Of a stretch of 64,000 nt of DNA, positions 43,532 through 52,628 are shown piece after piece (position 1 is the first letter of the stretch; the number at the start of each line of letters is the position of its first letter). A program made the translations under genes and the position numbers. Location of the stretch: assembly GCA_947427205.1 (NCBI GenBank), contig CANEHB010000003.1, forward strand, positions 24,737 to 88,736, written 5' to 3'. Source of the DNA: an uncultured Clostridium sp. (GTDB taxonomy: Bacteria; Bacillota; Clostridia; TANB77; CAG-508). The notes beneath the pieces are model-generated. The model saw only the letters and a list, made by a program, of their open reading frames with translations, did not search any database and had not been told where the DNA came from.

Positions 43532-45271
43532 TTAACTTAAAATACTATCTTCTTTAGATGATTGTTGATTGTAAAATTTATTATATAAACCTTTATTTTC
43601 TAATAATTCGTGATGTATTCCTTGTTCAATTATTTTTCCTGCGTCTAAAACAATAATATTATCAGCAAATTTTACATCAGAAATCCTATTAGAAATAATT
43701 ATACAAGTTTTACCTTTTACTAATTTCTTTATATTTTCTAATAAGTATTCTTCAGTTTTATTATCTAATGCTGAAAAAGTATCATCAAATATTACTATAT
43801 TACTTTTATTTAAAAATGCTCTTGATATAACAACTCTTTGTTTTTGTCCTCCTGAAAGATCAATTCCCCTCTCTCCTATTACTGTATTTATTCCATTTTT
43901 CATATTACTTAAATCTTTTGAAAGCATGGCATTTTTAGCACTTTCCTCTATTTCAGAATCATTAAATTCCTCTTGAAATAAACGTACATTTTCCTTAATA
44001 GTAGCAGAAAATAAAAAGTTATCTTGAGTTATATAACAAATACTTTTTCTTAAATTTACAAGATTTATTTCGTTTATATCTTCCCCATTTATAAATATTT
44101 TTCCATTTTGTACAGAATACAATCTAAGTAGTAAGTTCATTAAAGTTGTTTTTCCACTTCCAATTGTTCCTATTATTCCTAATGTTTGTCCTTCTTTTAT
44201 ATCTAAAGTAATATTTTTAAGTACAGTGTCTAAATTTCCAGGATAATTAAATGTTAAATTATTAATAAAAATATCTCCATGTATTTTCTCTTTTTCTGAA
44301 TAAGGACTTAATAATAAATTTTCCTTTTCGAGTTTAAATACACCATCTAATCGATTATAAGAAATCTGTGCCCTTTTTATCTTAGATATTACTCCAGGAA
44401 GCCAAATTACTGGACTAAAAAACATATCTATGTAGCCATTAAATGCAACAAAATCTCCTATACTTATGTTTTTATCTAAAACGAGTTTTGATCCATATAA
44501 TATTGTTATTCCATAACAAAATCCAAAACATATTGAAACTGATGTTGAAAGAAGTGTTGAATATAAATCAACAGCAATATTACTCTTTTTTAATATTTTA
44601 TTTCTTTTAATAAATTTTTTTAATTGATTAGTTTCTCCAGAATATGCTTTTGTGGTTCGTATACTATCAGTACTTTCTTGTACATATTCAGAAAGATTTG
44701 TAAAATATTTTTGGGATTTTCTAAAACTATTTTCTACATACTTTTTTAATATAATTATTATAAATGCAGTTATAACTATTGGACACAAAGTTGCTATTGT
44801 TAGTCCTAAATGCACGGATTTCATCGTATATGTGGTGATTATTAGTACAAAAAATATTCTTGTACATTGTGATAATAATCTATATAAAAGTCCTCTTATT
44901 TCTCCAACATCTTTTACAAAATAAGACATTAATTCTCCATTTTTTATATTTTGAATACTTGTTAATTTTATTTGTAAAAAATGTTCAAATAATTTGTCTT
45001 TTAAACCTTTCTCAAGTAATCTTGTTGAGCGAGCAACCATATATTTCCATATAACTCGCAAAATTAAAGATATTAGTGTAAATATTATTAAATAAAATAT
45101 GTTTTTAGTAATTAATTCCTTATTTGCTTCAGTATTTCCGACTAAATCAATTATTGTTCCTAAAATTTTTGAAGGAAAAGTAAGAAAATAAACATTTAAT
45201 CCAACAAGAACAAAAATTGATGATATTAATAAAACTTGTTTTTTTAATATTGACTTCATTGCTTGTTTCAT
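43532..45271 (-). CDS. Heterodimeric ABC exporter, degenerate half, second pair
   Basis: 579 residues. Walker A is GTIGSGKTT, the signature LSGGQKQR is canonical, and Walker B is IVIFDDTFSALD with Asp replacing the Glu. It is paralogous to 25336-27081 and comes first in its operon, as there. The two pairs therefore arose by duplication of a whole operon or by separate acquisition of the same type. No small reading frame like that at 25150 was seen upstream. Confidence 0.9.
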   Translation of the reverse strand: MKQAMKSILKKQVLLISSIFVLVGLNVYFLTFPSKILGTIIDLVGNTEANKELITKNIFYLIIFTLISLILRVIWKYMVARSTRLLEKGLKDKLFEHFLQIKLTSIQNIKNGELMSYFVKDVGEIRGLLYRLLSQCTRIFFVLIITTYTMKSVHLGLTIATLCPIVITAFIIIILKKYVENSFRKSQKYFTNLSEYVQESTDSIRTTKAYSGETNQLKKFIKRNKILKKSNIAVDLYSTLLSTSVSICFGFCYGITILYGSKLVLDKNISIGDFVAFNGYIDMFFSPVIWLPGVISKIKRAQISYNRLDGVFKLEKENLLLSPYSEKEKIHGDIFINNLTFNYPGNLDTVLKNITLDIKEGQTLGIIGTIGSGKTTLMNLLLRLYSVQNGKIFINGEDINEINLVNLRKSICYITQDNFLFSATIKENVRLFQEEFNDSEIEESAKNAMLSKDLSNMKNGINTVIGERGIDLSGGQKQRVVISRAFLNKSNIVIFDDTFSALDNKTEEYLLENIKKLVKGKTCIIISNRISDVKFADNIIVLDAGKIIEQGIHHELLENKGLYNKFYNQQSSKEDSILS

Positions 45272-45501
45272 TCTTATTCTCCTTTATCTATATTATAATA
45301 AATATAATTGCATATCTTTTTAATTTAAACTCTATTTCTCTATTTTTAATATTAACTCCATATTTTGCTTTGCTTAAAATATAAAAAATAATTTGTTAAT
45401 ATATTTTGTATTGTTAAAATAAAAGTAATTATATTTTAGAAATAATATAATTACTTTATATTTAAAATATATAATGTATCTTTTAGTTTTATATAAAATG
45501 A

Positions 45502-46833
45502 TTATTTTAAGTTTTTAGAAATTATATCTAAGAACTCATTATTATTTTTAGTTTTCATCATTTGACTTATTAGTCTTTCTGTTAAATCTGCTGTAGACAA
45601 ATTAGATAAAGTCTTTCTTATTGAGTTTACAGTTTCCAGTTCTTTTTTTGACAATAATAGTTCTTCTCTTCTTGTACCAGATTTATTTATATCTATTGCT
45701 GGAAATACACGTTTTTCTGATAAACTTCTATCTAAGAATACTTCCATGTTTCCTGTTCCTTTAAATTCTTCAAATATTACTTCATCCATTCTACTTCCAG
45801 TTTCTACTAAAGCTGTTCCTAAAACAGTTAAACTACCAGCATCTTCTGTATTTCTTGCAGCTCCAAAAAAACGTTTTGGTTTATGAAGTGCACTAGGATC
45901 AAATCCTCCTGATAAAGTTCTTCCTGATGATGGAATAACTAAGTTATATGCTCTTGCTAAACGAGTTATACTATCTAATAAAACAACAACATCTTTATGT
46001 TGTTCTGTTAATCTTTTTGCTCTTTCTATAACCATTTCTGCAACTTTTACATGATGTTCTGGTTGTTCATCAAAAGTAGAATAAATTACATCACCATTTA
46101 TAGAACGTTTCATTTCAGTAACTTCTTCTGGTCTTTCATCTATTAATAAAACAATTAAATATACTTCAGGATTATTTGCAGTTATACTATTTGCTATTTG
46201 TTTTAAAATAGTTGTTTTTCCGGCTTTTGGTGGTGCAACTATCATACCTCTTTGTCCTTTTCCTATTGGAGACATTAAATCCATTAATCTCATTGTATAT
46301 TCAGTTTGAGTTGTTTCTAATTTTAATCTTTCTACTGGATATATTGGTGTTAAATCATCAAAGCTTTTTCTTTTCATTGCTTTTTCTGGATGTTCTCCAT
46401 TTACTTCACCTACAAATATAAGTGCTGGAAATTTTTCACCTTCTTTTGGTGTTCTTTTAATTCCTTTTATCATATCTCCAGTATCTAATTTGAATCTTCT
46501 TATTTGAACGGGTGATACGTAAACATCTTTATTCGTAGATAAATAATTATCTCCCCTTAAAAAACCATATCCATCTGGTAATAATTCTAATATACCTTCA
46601 ACATATTCATCATCTTCACTATTTAATTTGTATTCTATTTCGTTTGAAATAGATTTTTCATTATTATTTTCTACAATGTCTATACTATTAGTAGCAGTAC
46701 TTGAATTTTTATTATTATAATTTTCAAGTATTTTTTTAATAAGTTCTGCTTTTTTTAATTTAGATACATTAGGAATTCCCTTATCTTTTGCTAAGTTTCT
46801 TAAATCTACAAGAGATAAACTTTCTAGTTCCAT
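45502..46833 (-). CDS. rho: Transcription termination factor Rho
   Basis: 443 residues. It has an N-terminal Rho_N helical domain ([13 protein letters not shown]), an Asn/Ser-rich linker (about 55-75), the RNA-binding cold-shock-like domain ([19 protein letters not shown]) and the RecA-type ATPase with [21 protein letters not shown] and the [17 protein letters not shown]-loop area. Hexameric helicase that ends untranslated transcripts. It lies downstream of divIC with a 130-bp gap. Confidence 0.96.
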   Translation of the reverse strand: MELESLSLVDLRNLAKDKGIPNVSKLKKAELIKKILENYNNKNSSTATNSIDIVENNNEKSISNEIEYKLNSEDDEYVEGILELLPDGYGFLRGDNYLSTNKDVYVSPVQIRRFKLDTGDMIKGIKRTPKEGEKFPALIFVGEVNGEHPEKAMKRKSFDDLTPIYPVERLKLETTQTEYTMRLMDLMSPIGKGQRGMIVAPPKAGKTTILKQIANSITANNPEVYLIVLLIDERPEEVTEMKRSINGDVIYSTFDEQPEHHVKVAEMVIERAKRLTEQHKDVVVLLDSITRLARAYNLVIPSSGRTLSGGFDPSALHKPKRFFGAARNTEDAGSLTVLGTALVETGSRMDEVIFEEFKGTGNMEVFLDRSLSEKRVFPAIDINKSGTRREELLLSKKELETVNSIRKTLSNLSTADLTERLISQMMKTKNNNEFLDIISKNLK

Positions 46834-46963
46834 ATAGTGGCCCCCTTAAAAAAACTATATTATCTATATTATTTAATTTGTAAGTGGAATTTTATTTAGA
46901 AAAAAATTAAAGAAAAGTAATTTAATCTAAAATTAAATTACTCAAAATAGAAATATTAAAAGA

Positions 46964-47245
46964 TTATTTATTAATATCAATGATGTAAACTGTCTCATTT
47001 GGTAAATACATATTTAACTGTTTTCTAGCTACTTCTTCAATGTATTCTTTAGAATTTACATTTTCTTGAGTTGCTGAAAGTTCTTCTTTTTTTTCTTTTA
47101 ATTCTTCTTTTCGAGTAGAGTAATAAGAGATATCTTTTTTATAAGAATTTAGTTTTGATTGTTGATTTACAAAAGTTAATAATGCATATACAACAACTAA
47201 AATAAGTATGAAATTCATAATTTTATTGACTTTAAAAACATTCAT
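46964..47245 (-). CDS. divIC: Septum formation initiator DivIC/FtsB-like
   Basis: 93 residues: short cytoplasmic start, one membrane segment (about 10-27), then a coiled coil (KLNSYKKDISYYSTRKEELKEK region) and a final ARKQLNMYLPNETVYI, the DivIC/FtsB pattern. DivIC joins DivIB and FtsL in the divisome. Its place after yabP-yabQ is the standard arrangement in spore-formers. Confidence 0.9.
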   Translation of the reverse strand: MNVFKVNKIMNFILILVVVYALLTFVNQQSKLNSYKKDISYYSTRKEELKEKKEELSATQENVNSKEYIEEVARKQLNMYLPNETVYIIDINK

Positions 47246-47296
47246 CTTATGTACATCTCCATTTTATTACTTCTAATTTATTATTCTACAAAAAAA

Positions 47297-47683
47297 CTAA
47301 AAATCCTTTTTTATTATCTTTTTTGAGTGTTTTACTATGTTTTTTATACAAGATATTGGGATTTCAAATATTTTTTTACATATATTTACAAATACATATA
47401 AAATTATAACACACAAATTGCTTATTGTCAAAGAATATATCAATATTCCAACAAAAATTCCTAAAAAAAGATAAAATCTTACTTCTCCTCCATTTAGTTT
47501 TATAATACTAAATATTACTAAAATACTTGTTAAGCCTAAAAAGATAAAATCTTCAATAAATGTAAGGAGATCTGAAGTCTTAAATGATTTTCTTATAACA
47601 CGGAAAATGTCAAATATAATTCCTATAATAATTCCTATAATAAAAAAGAAAATGAAAATTTGTTCTTGAGAAAAATTATACAT
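47297..47683 (-). CDS. yabQ: Spore cortex biosynthesis protein YabQ
   Basis: 128 residues with about four membrane segments. Opens with SQEQIFIFFFIIGIIIGIIFDIFRVIRK, which matches the YabQ start. YabQ is needed for cortex formation in the Bacillus subtilis forespore. It lies between yabP (12-bp gap) and divIC, which supports the call more than similarity alone. Confidence 0.88.
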   Translation of the reverse strand: MYNFSQEQIFIFFFIIGIIIGIIFDIFRVIRKSFKTSDLLTFIEDFIFLGLTSILVIFSIIKLNGGEVRFYLFLGIFVGILIYSLTISNLCVIILYVFVNICKKIFEIPISCIKNIVKHSKKIIKKDF

Positions 47684-47695
47684 TTACTCTTCCCC

Positions 47696-47989
47696 TTATT
47701 TAAAAATTTTTCCTAAAATATTTTTATTTTTTTTGATAGAACTAGAATCAGAATTAGAATATGTTAAACTGTCAATTTTTCCATCTACTATAAAATCAGA
47801 TGTATCAAGACTTAATTTATTAATTTTTAAATTTTCACCTTTTATTGTTAATAATCCTAATTCTGTTTCTATTATAATAATTTGATCATCAAAACTGAAT
47901 ACATCAATTATTCCTGTAACATTTAATTTTTCACGATTTTCTAATACAATATTTTGAAAAGTATTAGTTGCTTTTTTTAATTCCTCCAT
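47696..47989 (-). CDS. yabP: Sporulation protein YabP
   Basis: 97 residues from ATG 47989, chosen for GGAGG just upstream; an in-frame start at 48031 would precede that site. The core (ENREKLNVTGIIDVFSFDDQIIIIETELGLLTIKGENLKINKLSLDTSDFIVDGKIDSLTY region) is the YabP/YqfC fold. The C-terminal 20 residues are Ser/Lys-rich. First gene of yabP-yabQ-divIC. Confidence 0.9.
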   Translation of the reverse strand: MEELKKATNTFQNIVLENREKLNVTGIIDVFSFDDQIIIIETELGLLTIKGENLKINKLSLDTSDFIVDGKIDSLTYSNSDSSSIKKNKNILGKIFK

Positions 47990-48141
47990 ATAATACCTCC
48001 GAAATAAATATATATAATATTTATTCAGCAAATTTTTATTTAGAACTTAATTAAGTGAATTTTGATATAAAAAATAGAATCTAATTTCTATTTATACAGA
48101 AATGATATTTTTTCGATAGAAGAAGAGAAATGTTGCTAAAT

Positions 48142-48209
48142 TTTTTATTTAATAAAAATTCAGAGCACTTTGATATTATATAGATATAGAAATTTCTATT
48201 AAATAAAAA
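48142..48209. repeat. Intergenic TTTAATA-type inverted repeat
   Basis: TTTTTATTTAATA (48142-48154) and its exact complement TATTAAATAAAAA (48197-48209). Related pairs occur at 49810-49843, 52470-52509 and 54133-54161. Confidence 0.55.
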
Positions 48210-48252
48210 CTATATAGATAAATGAAATATATATCATTATCTATATAGTTTT
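48207..48252 (-). terminator. Terminator of the aspartokinase gene
   Basis: AAAACTATATAGATAA (48207-48222) pairs with TTATCTATATAGTTTT (48237-48252). On the - strand the stem runs straight into TTTTTATTT. Confidence 0.85.
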
Positions 48253-48272
48253 AAAGTTAATATAATTAAGAT

Positions 48273-49481
48273 TTAATTTTTGAAAAATTTATCATGTATT
48301 GCTCTAACTGCTAAATCTGCTTCTTCTGAATTTACTAATACTGATATTTTTATTTCTGATGTACTAATCATATGCATGTTTATATTATTTTCATATAGAG
48401 CCTCAAACATATCAGCTGCTACACCAGGTTTATTTGCGATTCCTACACCTATAATTGAAACTTTTGATAAATTTTCACTGTGTAATATTTCTTGAGCACC
48501 TAAAACTTCTTTGTTTTCTTCAAGAACTTCTAGAGTTTTTTGTAAATCGTTCATTTTTACAGTAAATGCTATATCTTTTGTTATATGTTCACCAAAAGAT
48601 TGAACGATAATATCTACATTTATTAAATTTTTTGATAATATTTTGAATAATTCGTAAGTTTTCCCTATTTTATTTTCTAGTCCTACAATAGTTATTCTTG
48701 AAATATAATCGTCTTTTGTAACCCCATTTATTACTAAATCTTCAAGATTTTTATTATTTACCAATGTACCAATACTATTTTTTTCAAATGTCGATTTTAC
48801 GTATATTGGAACATTATATTTTTTTCCTATTTCTACACATCTATTATGAAGCACTTTTGCACCCATACTAGACATTTCAAGCATTTCATCATATGAAATT
48901 GATTTTAATTTTTTTACATCATTTACAATTCTAGGATCAGAGGTATATACTCCATCAACATCAGTATAAATGTCACACTTTTCTGCTTTTAAACTAGCTG
49001 CTAAAGCAACTGCTGTTGTATCAGAACCTCCTCTACCAAAGGTGGTTATATTTCCACTTTCATCTACTCCTTGAAATCCTGCAACTATAACAATATTTCC
49101 AGAATTTAGATAATCATTAATTGTTTGGTTATGAATATATCTAACTCTACTATTAGAAAATTCACTGTTTGTTACTATTGGTATTTGCCAACCAGTTAAT
49201 GATACTGCTTTGTATTTTTTCTTTATTAATAACATAGCAAGTTTTGCTATAGTTATTTGTTCACCTGTAGATACTAAAACATCATGTTCTCTTCTATCAG
49301 GATTCTCTGTAATTTCAGCTTCTTCTGAAATTAGTCTGTCTGTAGTTTTTCCTTGTGCTGAAACAACAACTACTACTTTGTTTCCTTTTTTTACTTCTTC
49401 AATAATATGTTCTGAAACTAATTCTAATCTTTCTAAATTTGCAACAGAACTACCTCCAAATTTTTGTACAATAATTCCCAT
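48273..49481 (-). CDS. lysC: Aspartokinase
   Basis: 402 residues. Phosphorylates aspartate, the first step to lysine, threonine, methionine and diaminopimelate. The kinase domain has VQKFGGSSVA at the start, VSTGEQITIAKLAM, and TFGRGGSDTTAVALAA. Two ACT domains (about 265-400) carry the allosteric site, including VQSFGEHITKDIAFTV. Native codon style, unlike the lysA unit at 10029. The leader of about 200 nt shows no lysine riboswitch features. Confidence 0.95.
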   Translation of the reverse strand: MGIIVQKFGGSSVANLERLELVSEHIIEEVKKGNKVVVVVSAQGKTTDRLISEEAEITENPDRREHDVLVSTGEQITIAKLAMLLIKKKYKAVSLTGWQIPIVTNSEFSNSRVRYIHNQTINDYLNSGNIVIVAGFQGVDESGNITTFGRGGSDTTAVALAASLKAEKCDIYTDVDGVYTSDPRIVNDVKKLKSISYDEMLEMSSMGAKVLHNRCVEIGKKYNVPIYVKSTFEKNSIGTLVNNKNLEDLVINGVTKDDYISRITIVGLENKIGKTYELFKILSKNLINVDIIVQSFGEHITKDIAFTVKMNDLQKTLEVLEENKEVLGAQEILHSENLSKVSIIGVGIANKPGVAADMFEALYENNINMHMISTSEIKISVLVNSEEADLAVRAIHDKFFKN

Positions 49482-49840
49482 TTGTTGTACCTCTTTTTAT
49501 GTTAATAATAGTAAATTTTAAATTTAAAAAATACTATGTAAATTTAAAATATTGTAATAATTATAAATTTCATTTAATAAGAAAATACTTTAATAATGAA
49601 ATAAATATATGTCTGTTAGCTCTATTAATAGTATATTTTTTTAAACAAAATAAGTGATTTATTACAAATATTTTATTAATTTCAAGTGTAATTATAACAT
49701 ACTTTTAATATTTTTAGTCAAGTTTTATTAAATTAATTACAAAATTTATATAGAATAAAACTTAAATATTATAAAATATATATTTATACAAATGTTGGTG
49801 AAGATTTTATTTAATAGGAAAATAATCTCTATCTCCTATT
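49482..49840 (-). other. Aspartokinase leader and spacer
   Basis: Very AT-rich, no gene. On the - strand TTGACT (49716-49721) and TATAAT (49691-49696), with a longish 19-bp spacer, may be the aspartokinase promoter. A TTTAATAGGA/TCCTATTAAA inverted repeat lies at 49810-49843. Confidence 0.4.
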
Positions 49841-49881
49841 AAAGATAAAATACACCTAATAATTAGGTGTATTTTATCTTT
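49841..49881. terminator. Strong bidirectional terminator
   Basis: 19-bp perfect stem (49841-49859 and 49863-49881) with a 3-nt loop. It follows the Cys-rich small gene on the - strand and is flanked by T-rich DNA. Confidence 0.85.
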
Positions 49882-49883
49882 AT

Positions 49884-50018
49884 TTATTTTTTTGCATATT
49901 TTCCGCAATCACAATCATCATTATATTTTTTATATTTTCCTGTTTTATCGCAATCAGCTTTTGTTGTTGAGTGATTGCCTTTCCAATAATAACAATATTG
50001 ACATTCTTGAGTTGCCAT
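49884..50018 (-). CDS. 44-residue Cys-rich protein
   Basis: Start ATG 50018 behind GGAGGTGA, with its own promoter and terminator. The product has Cys at 6, 9, 23, 36 and 38, in the order CQYC, DC, then DDCDC, with Lys/Tyr-rich spacers. This is consistent with a small metal-binding (zinc-ribbon-like) protein of a type seen in Clostridia, but I cannot name the family. No signal peptide. Function unknown. Confidence 0.75.
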   Translation of the reverse strand: MATQECQYCYYWKGNHSTTKADCDKTGKYKKYNDDCDCGKYAKK

Positions 50019-50053
50019 ATTACTTCACCTCCAAATAGATGTTTCTATAATTT

Positions 50054-50082
50054 ATTTTAACAAAAATTATAAAAAACGTCAA
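50054..50082 (-). promoter_or_regulatory. Promoter of the Cys-rich small gene
   Basis: On the - strand TTGACG (50077-50082), 17-bp spacer, TAAAAT (50054-50059). Confidence 0.75.
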
Positions 50083-50095
50083 TATAATAAATGAT

Positions 50096-50800
50096 TTATA
50101 AATTTTCTCCATTTAAAATTATTTCAGCATTATTTGTGGTTAAATCATCTAAATATTCATCTGATATTAGTTTTGATATTTTCTTTAATGCTTTTGGAAC
50201 TTGAGGATATATACTTCCTTGTTTATGTACATCTGTCCCTAAAAAACTTACAAGACCATTTTTTAGCATTTTTTTAACAGTAAACTTAGCAGATAATCCA
50301 TATACGCCTAATATACTACCATAATTTGATTGAAATAAAACACCAAGATCACTAAGTTCATATAATAAATCAAAATCTTTTTGAATTATAGTATATCTTT
50401 CTGGATGTGCTAAAATTAATTTATATTCATTTTCTCTTAGTTTATTGATAACATCTTTAAAATTAGGAAAATGATGTCTTAAAGGTAGTTCAAAAAGTAT
50501 ATATTTTGTACCATTTATTGTAGATGCTTTATATTCTTTTAATAAATCTAACATGTTATATGTTATAAATATTTCGCTACCTAAAATAATTTTTGGATAA
50601 TTTTCTTCATTATTAAGTTCTTCTATTAATTCTTTTCTCTTATATTCTGGAGTTTCAAAGCAATCTATTGCATAATGTGATGTTGAAATTATTTTATCAA
50701 ATCCAACACTTTTTGCTTCTAAAAGCAAGTTTTTTGTTTCTTCTTCATTTTTAGAACCATCATCTACTCCTGGTAATATATGTGAATGAAAATCTATCAT
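50096..50800 (-). CDS. PHP-type tyrosine-protein phosphatase (CpsB/YwqE-like)
   Basis: 234 residues. MIDFHSHILPGVDDGSKNEEE is the CpsB/YwqE start, with HxH and DDG metal ligands. Later ligands are GSEIF, LAHPERY and FLGTDVH. It dephosphorylates the BY-kinase encoded upstream and so tunes exopolysaccharide or capsule assembly. It lies 18 bp after the kinase gene in the Wzz-kinase-phosphatase set. No sugar-transferase genes follow. Confidence 0.9.
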   Translation of the reverse strand: MIDFHSHILPGVDDGSKNEEETKNLLLEAKSVGFDKIISTSHYAIDCFETPEYKRKELIEELNNEENYPKIILGSEIFITYNMLDLLKEYKASTINGTKYILFELPLRHHFPNFKDVINKLRENEYKLILAHPERYTIIQKDFDLLYELSDLGVLFQSNYGSILGVYGLSAKFTVKKMLKNGLVSFLGTDVHKQGSIYPQVPKALKKISKLISDEYLDDLTTNNAEIILNGENL

Positions 50801-50818
50801 AATATATTTTTATTCCTT

Positions 50819-51547
50819 CTATTTTCTTTGTTTTGGTTTTGCAGTTGATAATCTTTCACCATAATAATATGAATTATCATATCTTTTTGTTGTCATTTGA
50901 ACTTTATTTAAAATAACTCCTGCTACTTTTCCACCAACATTTTCAATAGCTAATTTTGCTTTATTCAAATCTTCCATTTTTGTAATATTTTGAGCAGAAA
51001 CTAAAATATTAAAATCAACCATTCTTGCTACAATTAATGCATCAGCAACTATTAAACAAGGTGGTGCATCAAATATTATAACATCAAATTTGTCAATTAA
51101 ACTATCAATTATATTTTCCATTTTAGCTGAAACTAATAGCTCTGATGGATTTGGTGGTACACTACCAGCTGATATTAAATAAAGATTATCTATATCTGTT
51201 TTTTGAATATAATTTTCTATATTTTCTTTTTCACCTACGAAGTCTTGATCAACTACACCTGATAAAAAGTTTGATAACCCTGGTCTAGGACGTAAACTAA
51301 ACAAATTATATTGACGACCTTTTCTCATATCTGTATCTACTATTAAAACTTTTTTATCTATTTGAGCAAATGCAGCAGCTAAATTAGCTGATACATAACT
51401 TTTTCCTTCTCCTGGTACTGTACTCGTAACAAGCATAACTTTTTTTTCTGAATCTGCATTCATGAATTGTATATTTGTTCTTAAATTTCTAAACATTTCT
51501 GCTTCTGGTGATTTTGGATTTTCAACAACAACGATTTCGTTTTTCAT
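50819..51547 (-). CDS. Bacterial tyrosine kinase, CpsD/YwqD-like
   Basis: 242 residues. Walker A is TVPGEGKSYVSANLA, Walker A' is LIVDTDMRKGR, Walker B is DVIIFDAPP. The C-terminal Tyr cluster (RYDNSYYYGER) is the autophosphorylation site. It works with the membrane activator encoded just upstream, whose stop overlaps this start. Confidence 0.92.
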   Translation of the reverse strand: MKNEIVVVENPKSPEAEMFRNLRTNIQFMNADSEKKVMLVTSTVPGEGKSYVSANLAAAFAQIDKKVLIVDTDMRKGRQYNLFSLRPRPGLSNFLSGVVDQDFVGEKENIENYIQKTDIDNLYLISAGSVPPNPSELLVSAKMENIIDSLIDKFDVIIFDAPPCLIVADALIVARMVDFNILVSAQNITKMEDLNKAKLAIENVGGKVAGVILNKVQMTTKRYDNSYYYGERLSTAKPKQRK

Positions 51548-52407
51548 TACTTTTTACCATCCTTTCTTCTAATAGTTCTTTTTGGAATATTAAATGATGA
51601 AGTAACACCAGAAGTTTCTTTTTTTATTAATTCATTATATGCATAAGGTATTTTTACTTCAGTACTAGATTTACCATCATTTTTCTTGTAATTCCTATGT
51701 TTTTTTGCTTTATGCTTCTTTTTAGTATTTTCATCTGTTAGCATAATTGAAGCAAGTACTGGTAATTGTAATGCTTTCTCAATATCTAAATCTGTTTTAA
51801 CTGTTGTATCTAACATATTAATTAATAAAATGTAAATAATTACTAAAACACCACCAAAGAATGAAAAGATTACAACATTTTTAAATAAATTTATATTTGA
51901 AGGATCAGAAGGAACTTCTGCTCTTTCCCAAACATAAAGGTTACTAGTTTTATACATATCACTAACTTTTTCTACAAATACATCAGCTGTTTCATTAGCT
52001 ATTTTACAAGCAATTTCAGGATCAGTATGTACTACTGAAATCTTTATAACCCTAGTATCTGAAACTGCTGAAACTGTAATACTATTTTGTATTGATTCAA
52101 TTTCTTGTTTAAGATTCAAATTATTTTTTACTTCTTCTACTATATTTTTACTTTTCGCTAAAATCCTATAGTCATCTACTAATTTTGAATTTATAGTTAT
52201 ATCAGTAGTAGAAATTGCACTTCCTTCTGCTGCATTTTCTCTTTCTACTTGAACTAATACTAAGCTTGTCTCAGATTGATATTCTGGAACTATAAATTTT
52301 AAAGTATAAATAGCTCCTAGCATTGCGAATATTATTACAACTAATATTATTAAAATTTTCTTTTCTAAAAAGATTGAAATTAATTCTTTTAAATCTAGTT
52401 CTTCCAT
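51547..52407 (-). CDS. Wzz/CpsC-type chain-length and kinase-activator protein
   Basis: 286 residues from ATG 52407, chosen for GGAGG just upstream; an in-frame ATG at 52443 precedes that site. Two membrane segments (about 20-42 and 170-192) bracket an extracellular domain with the Wzz-like EYQSETSLVLVQ strand. The C-terminal cytoplasmic tail is basic (KKKHKAKKHRNYKK) and would contact the BY-kinase. First gene of the set. Confidence 0.9.
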   Translation of the reverse strand: MEELDLKELISIFLEKKILIILVVIIFAMLGAIYTLKFIVPEYQSETSLVLVQVERENAAEGSAISTTDITINSKLVDDYRILAKSKNIVEEVKNNLNLKQEIESIQNSITVSAVSDTRVIKISVVHTDPEIACKIANETADVFVEKVSDMYKTSNLYVWERAEVPSDPSNINLFKNVVIFSFFGGVLVIIYILLINMLDTTVKTDLDIEKALQLPVLASIMLTDENTKKKHKAKKHRNYKKNDGKSSTEVKIPYAYNELIKKETSGVTSSFNIPKRTIRRKDGKK

Positions 52408-52464
52408 AATTCCTCCAAAATAAAATATACTTATTCTGAACAAAAGTGTACTTTTATTGGTGAA

Positions 52465-52509
52465 ATTTTTATTTAATATGAAATTTGATAATTTTTCCTC
52501 TATTAAATA
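52465..52509. repeat. Intergenic TTTAATA-type inverted repeat
   Basis: ATTTTTATTTAATATGAAA (52465-52483) is identical to the sequence at 54133-54151. Its TATTTAATA core pairs with TATTAAATA at 52501-52509. It lies 58 nt upstream of the Wzz-like start. Confidence 0.55.
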
Positions 52510-52628
52510 ATAATAAAAAATTAGATATTTTTTACCATTTGTACTTTTATTTATTTCTTTTGTTCTTAAGCAAATAAATTATATTATATACTATATTTTT
52601 TTTCAACATTTTTTTTATTTTTATAAAT

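Noticed and set aside
49482..49690. Lysine riboswitch in the aspartokinase leader
   Set aside because: The leader is almost pure AT with no GAGGTGC-type core or the multi-helix layout of the L box.
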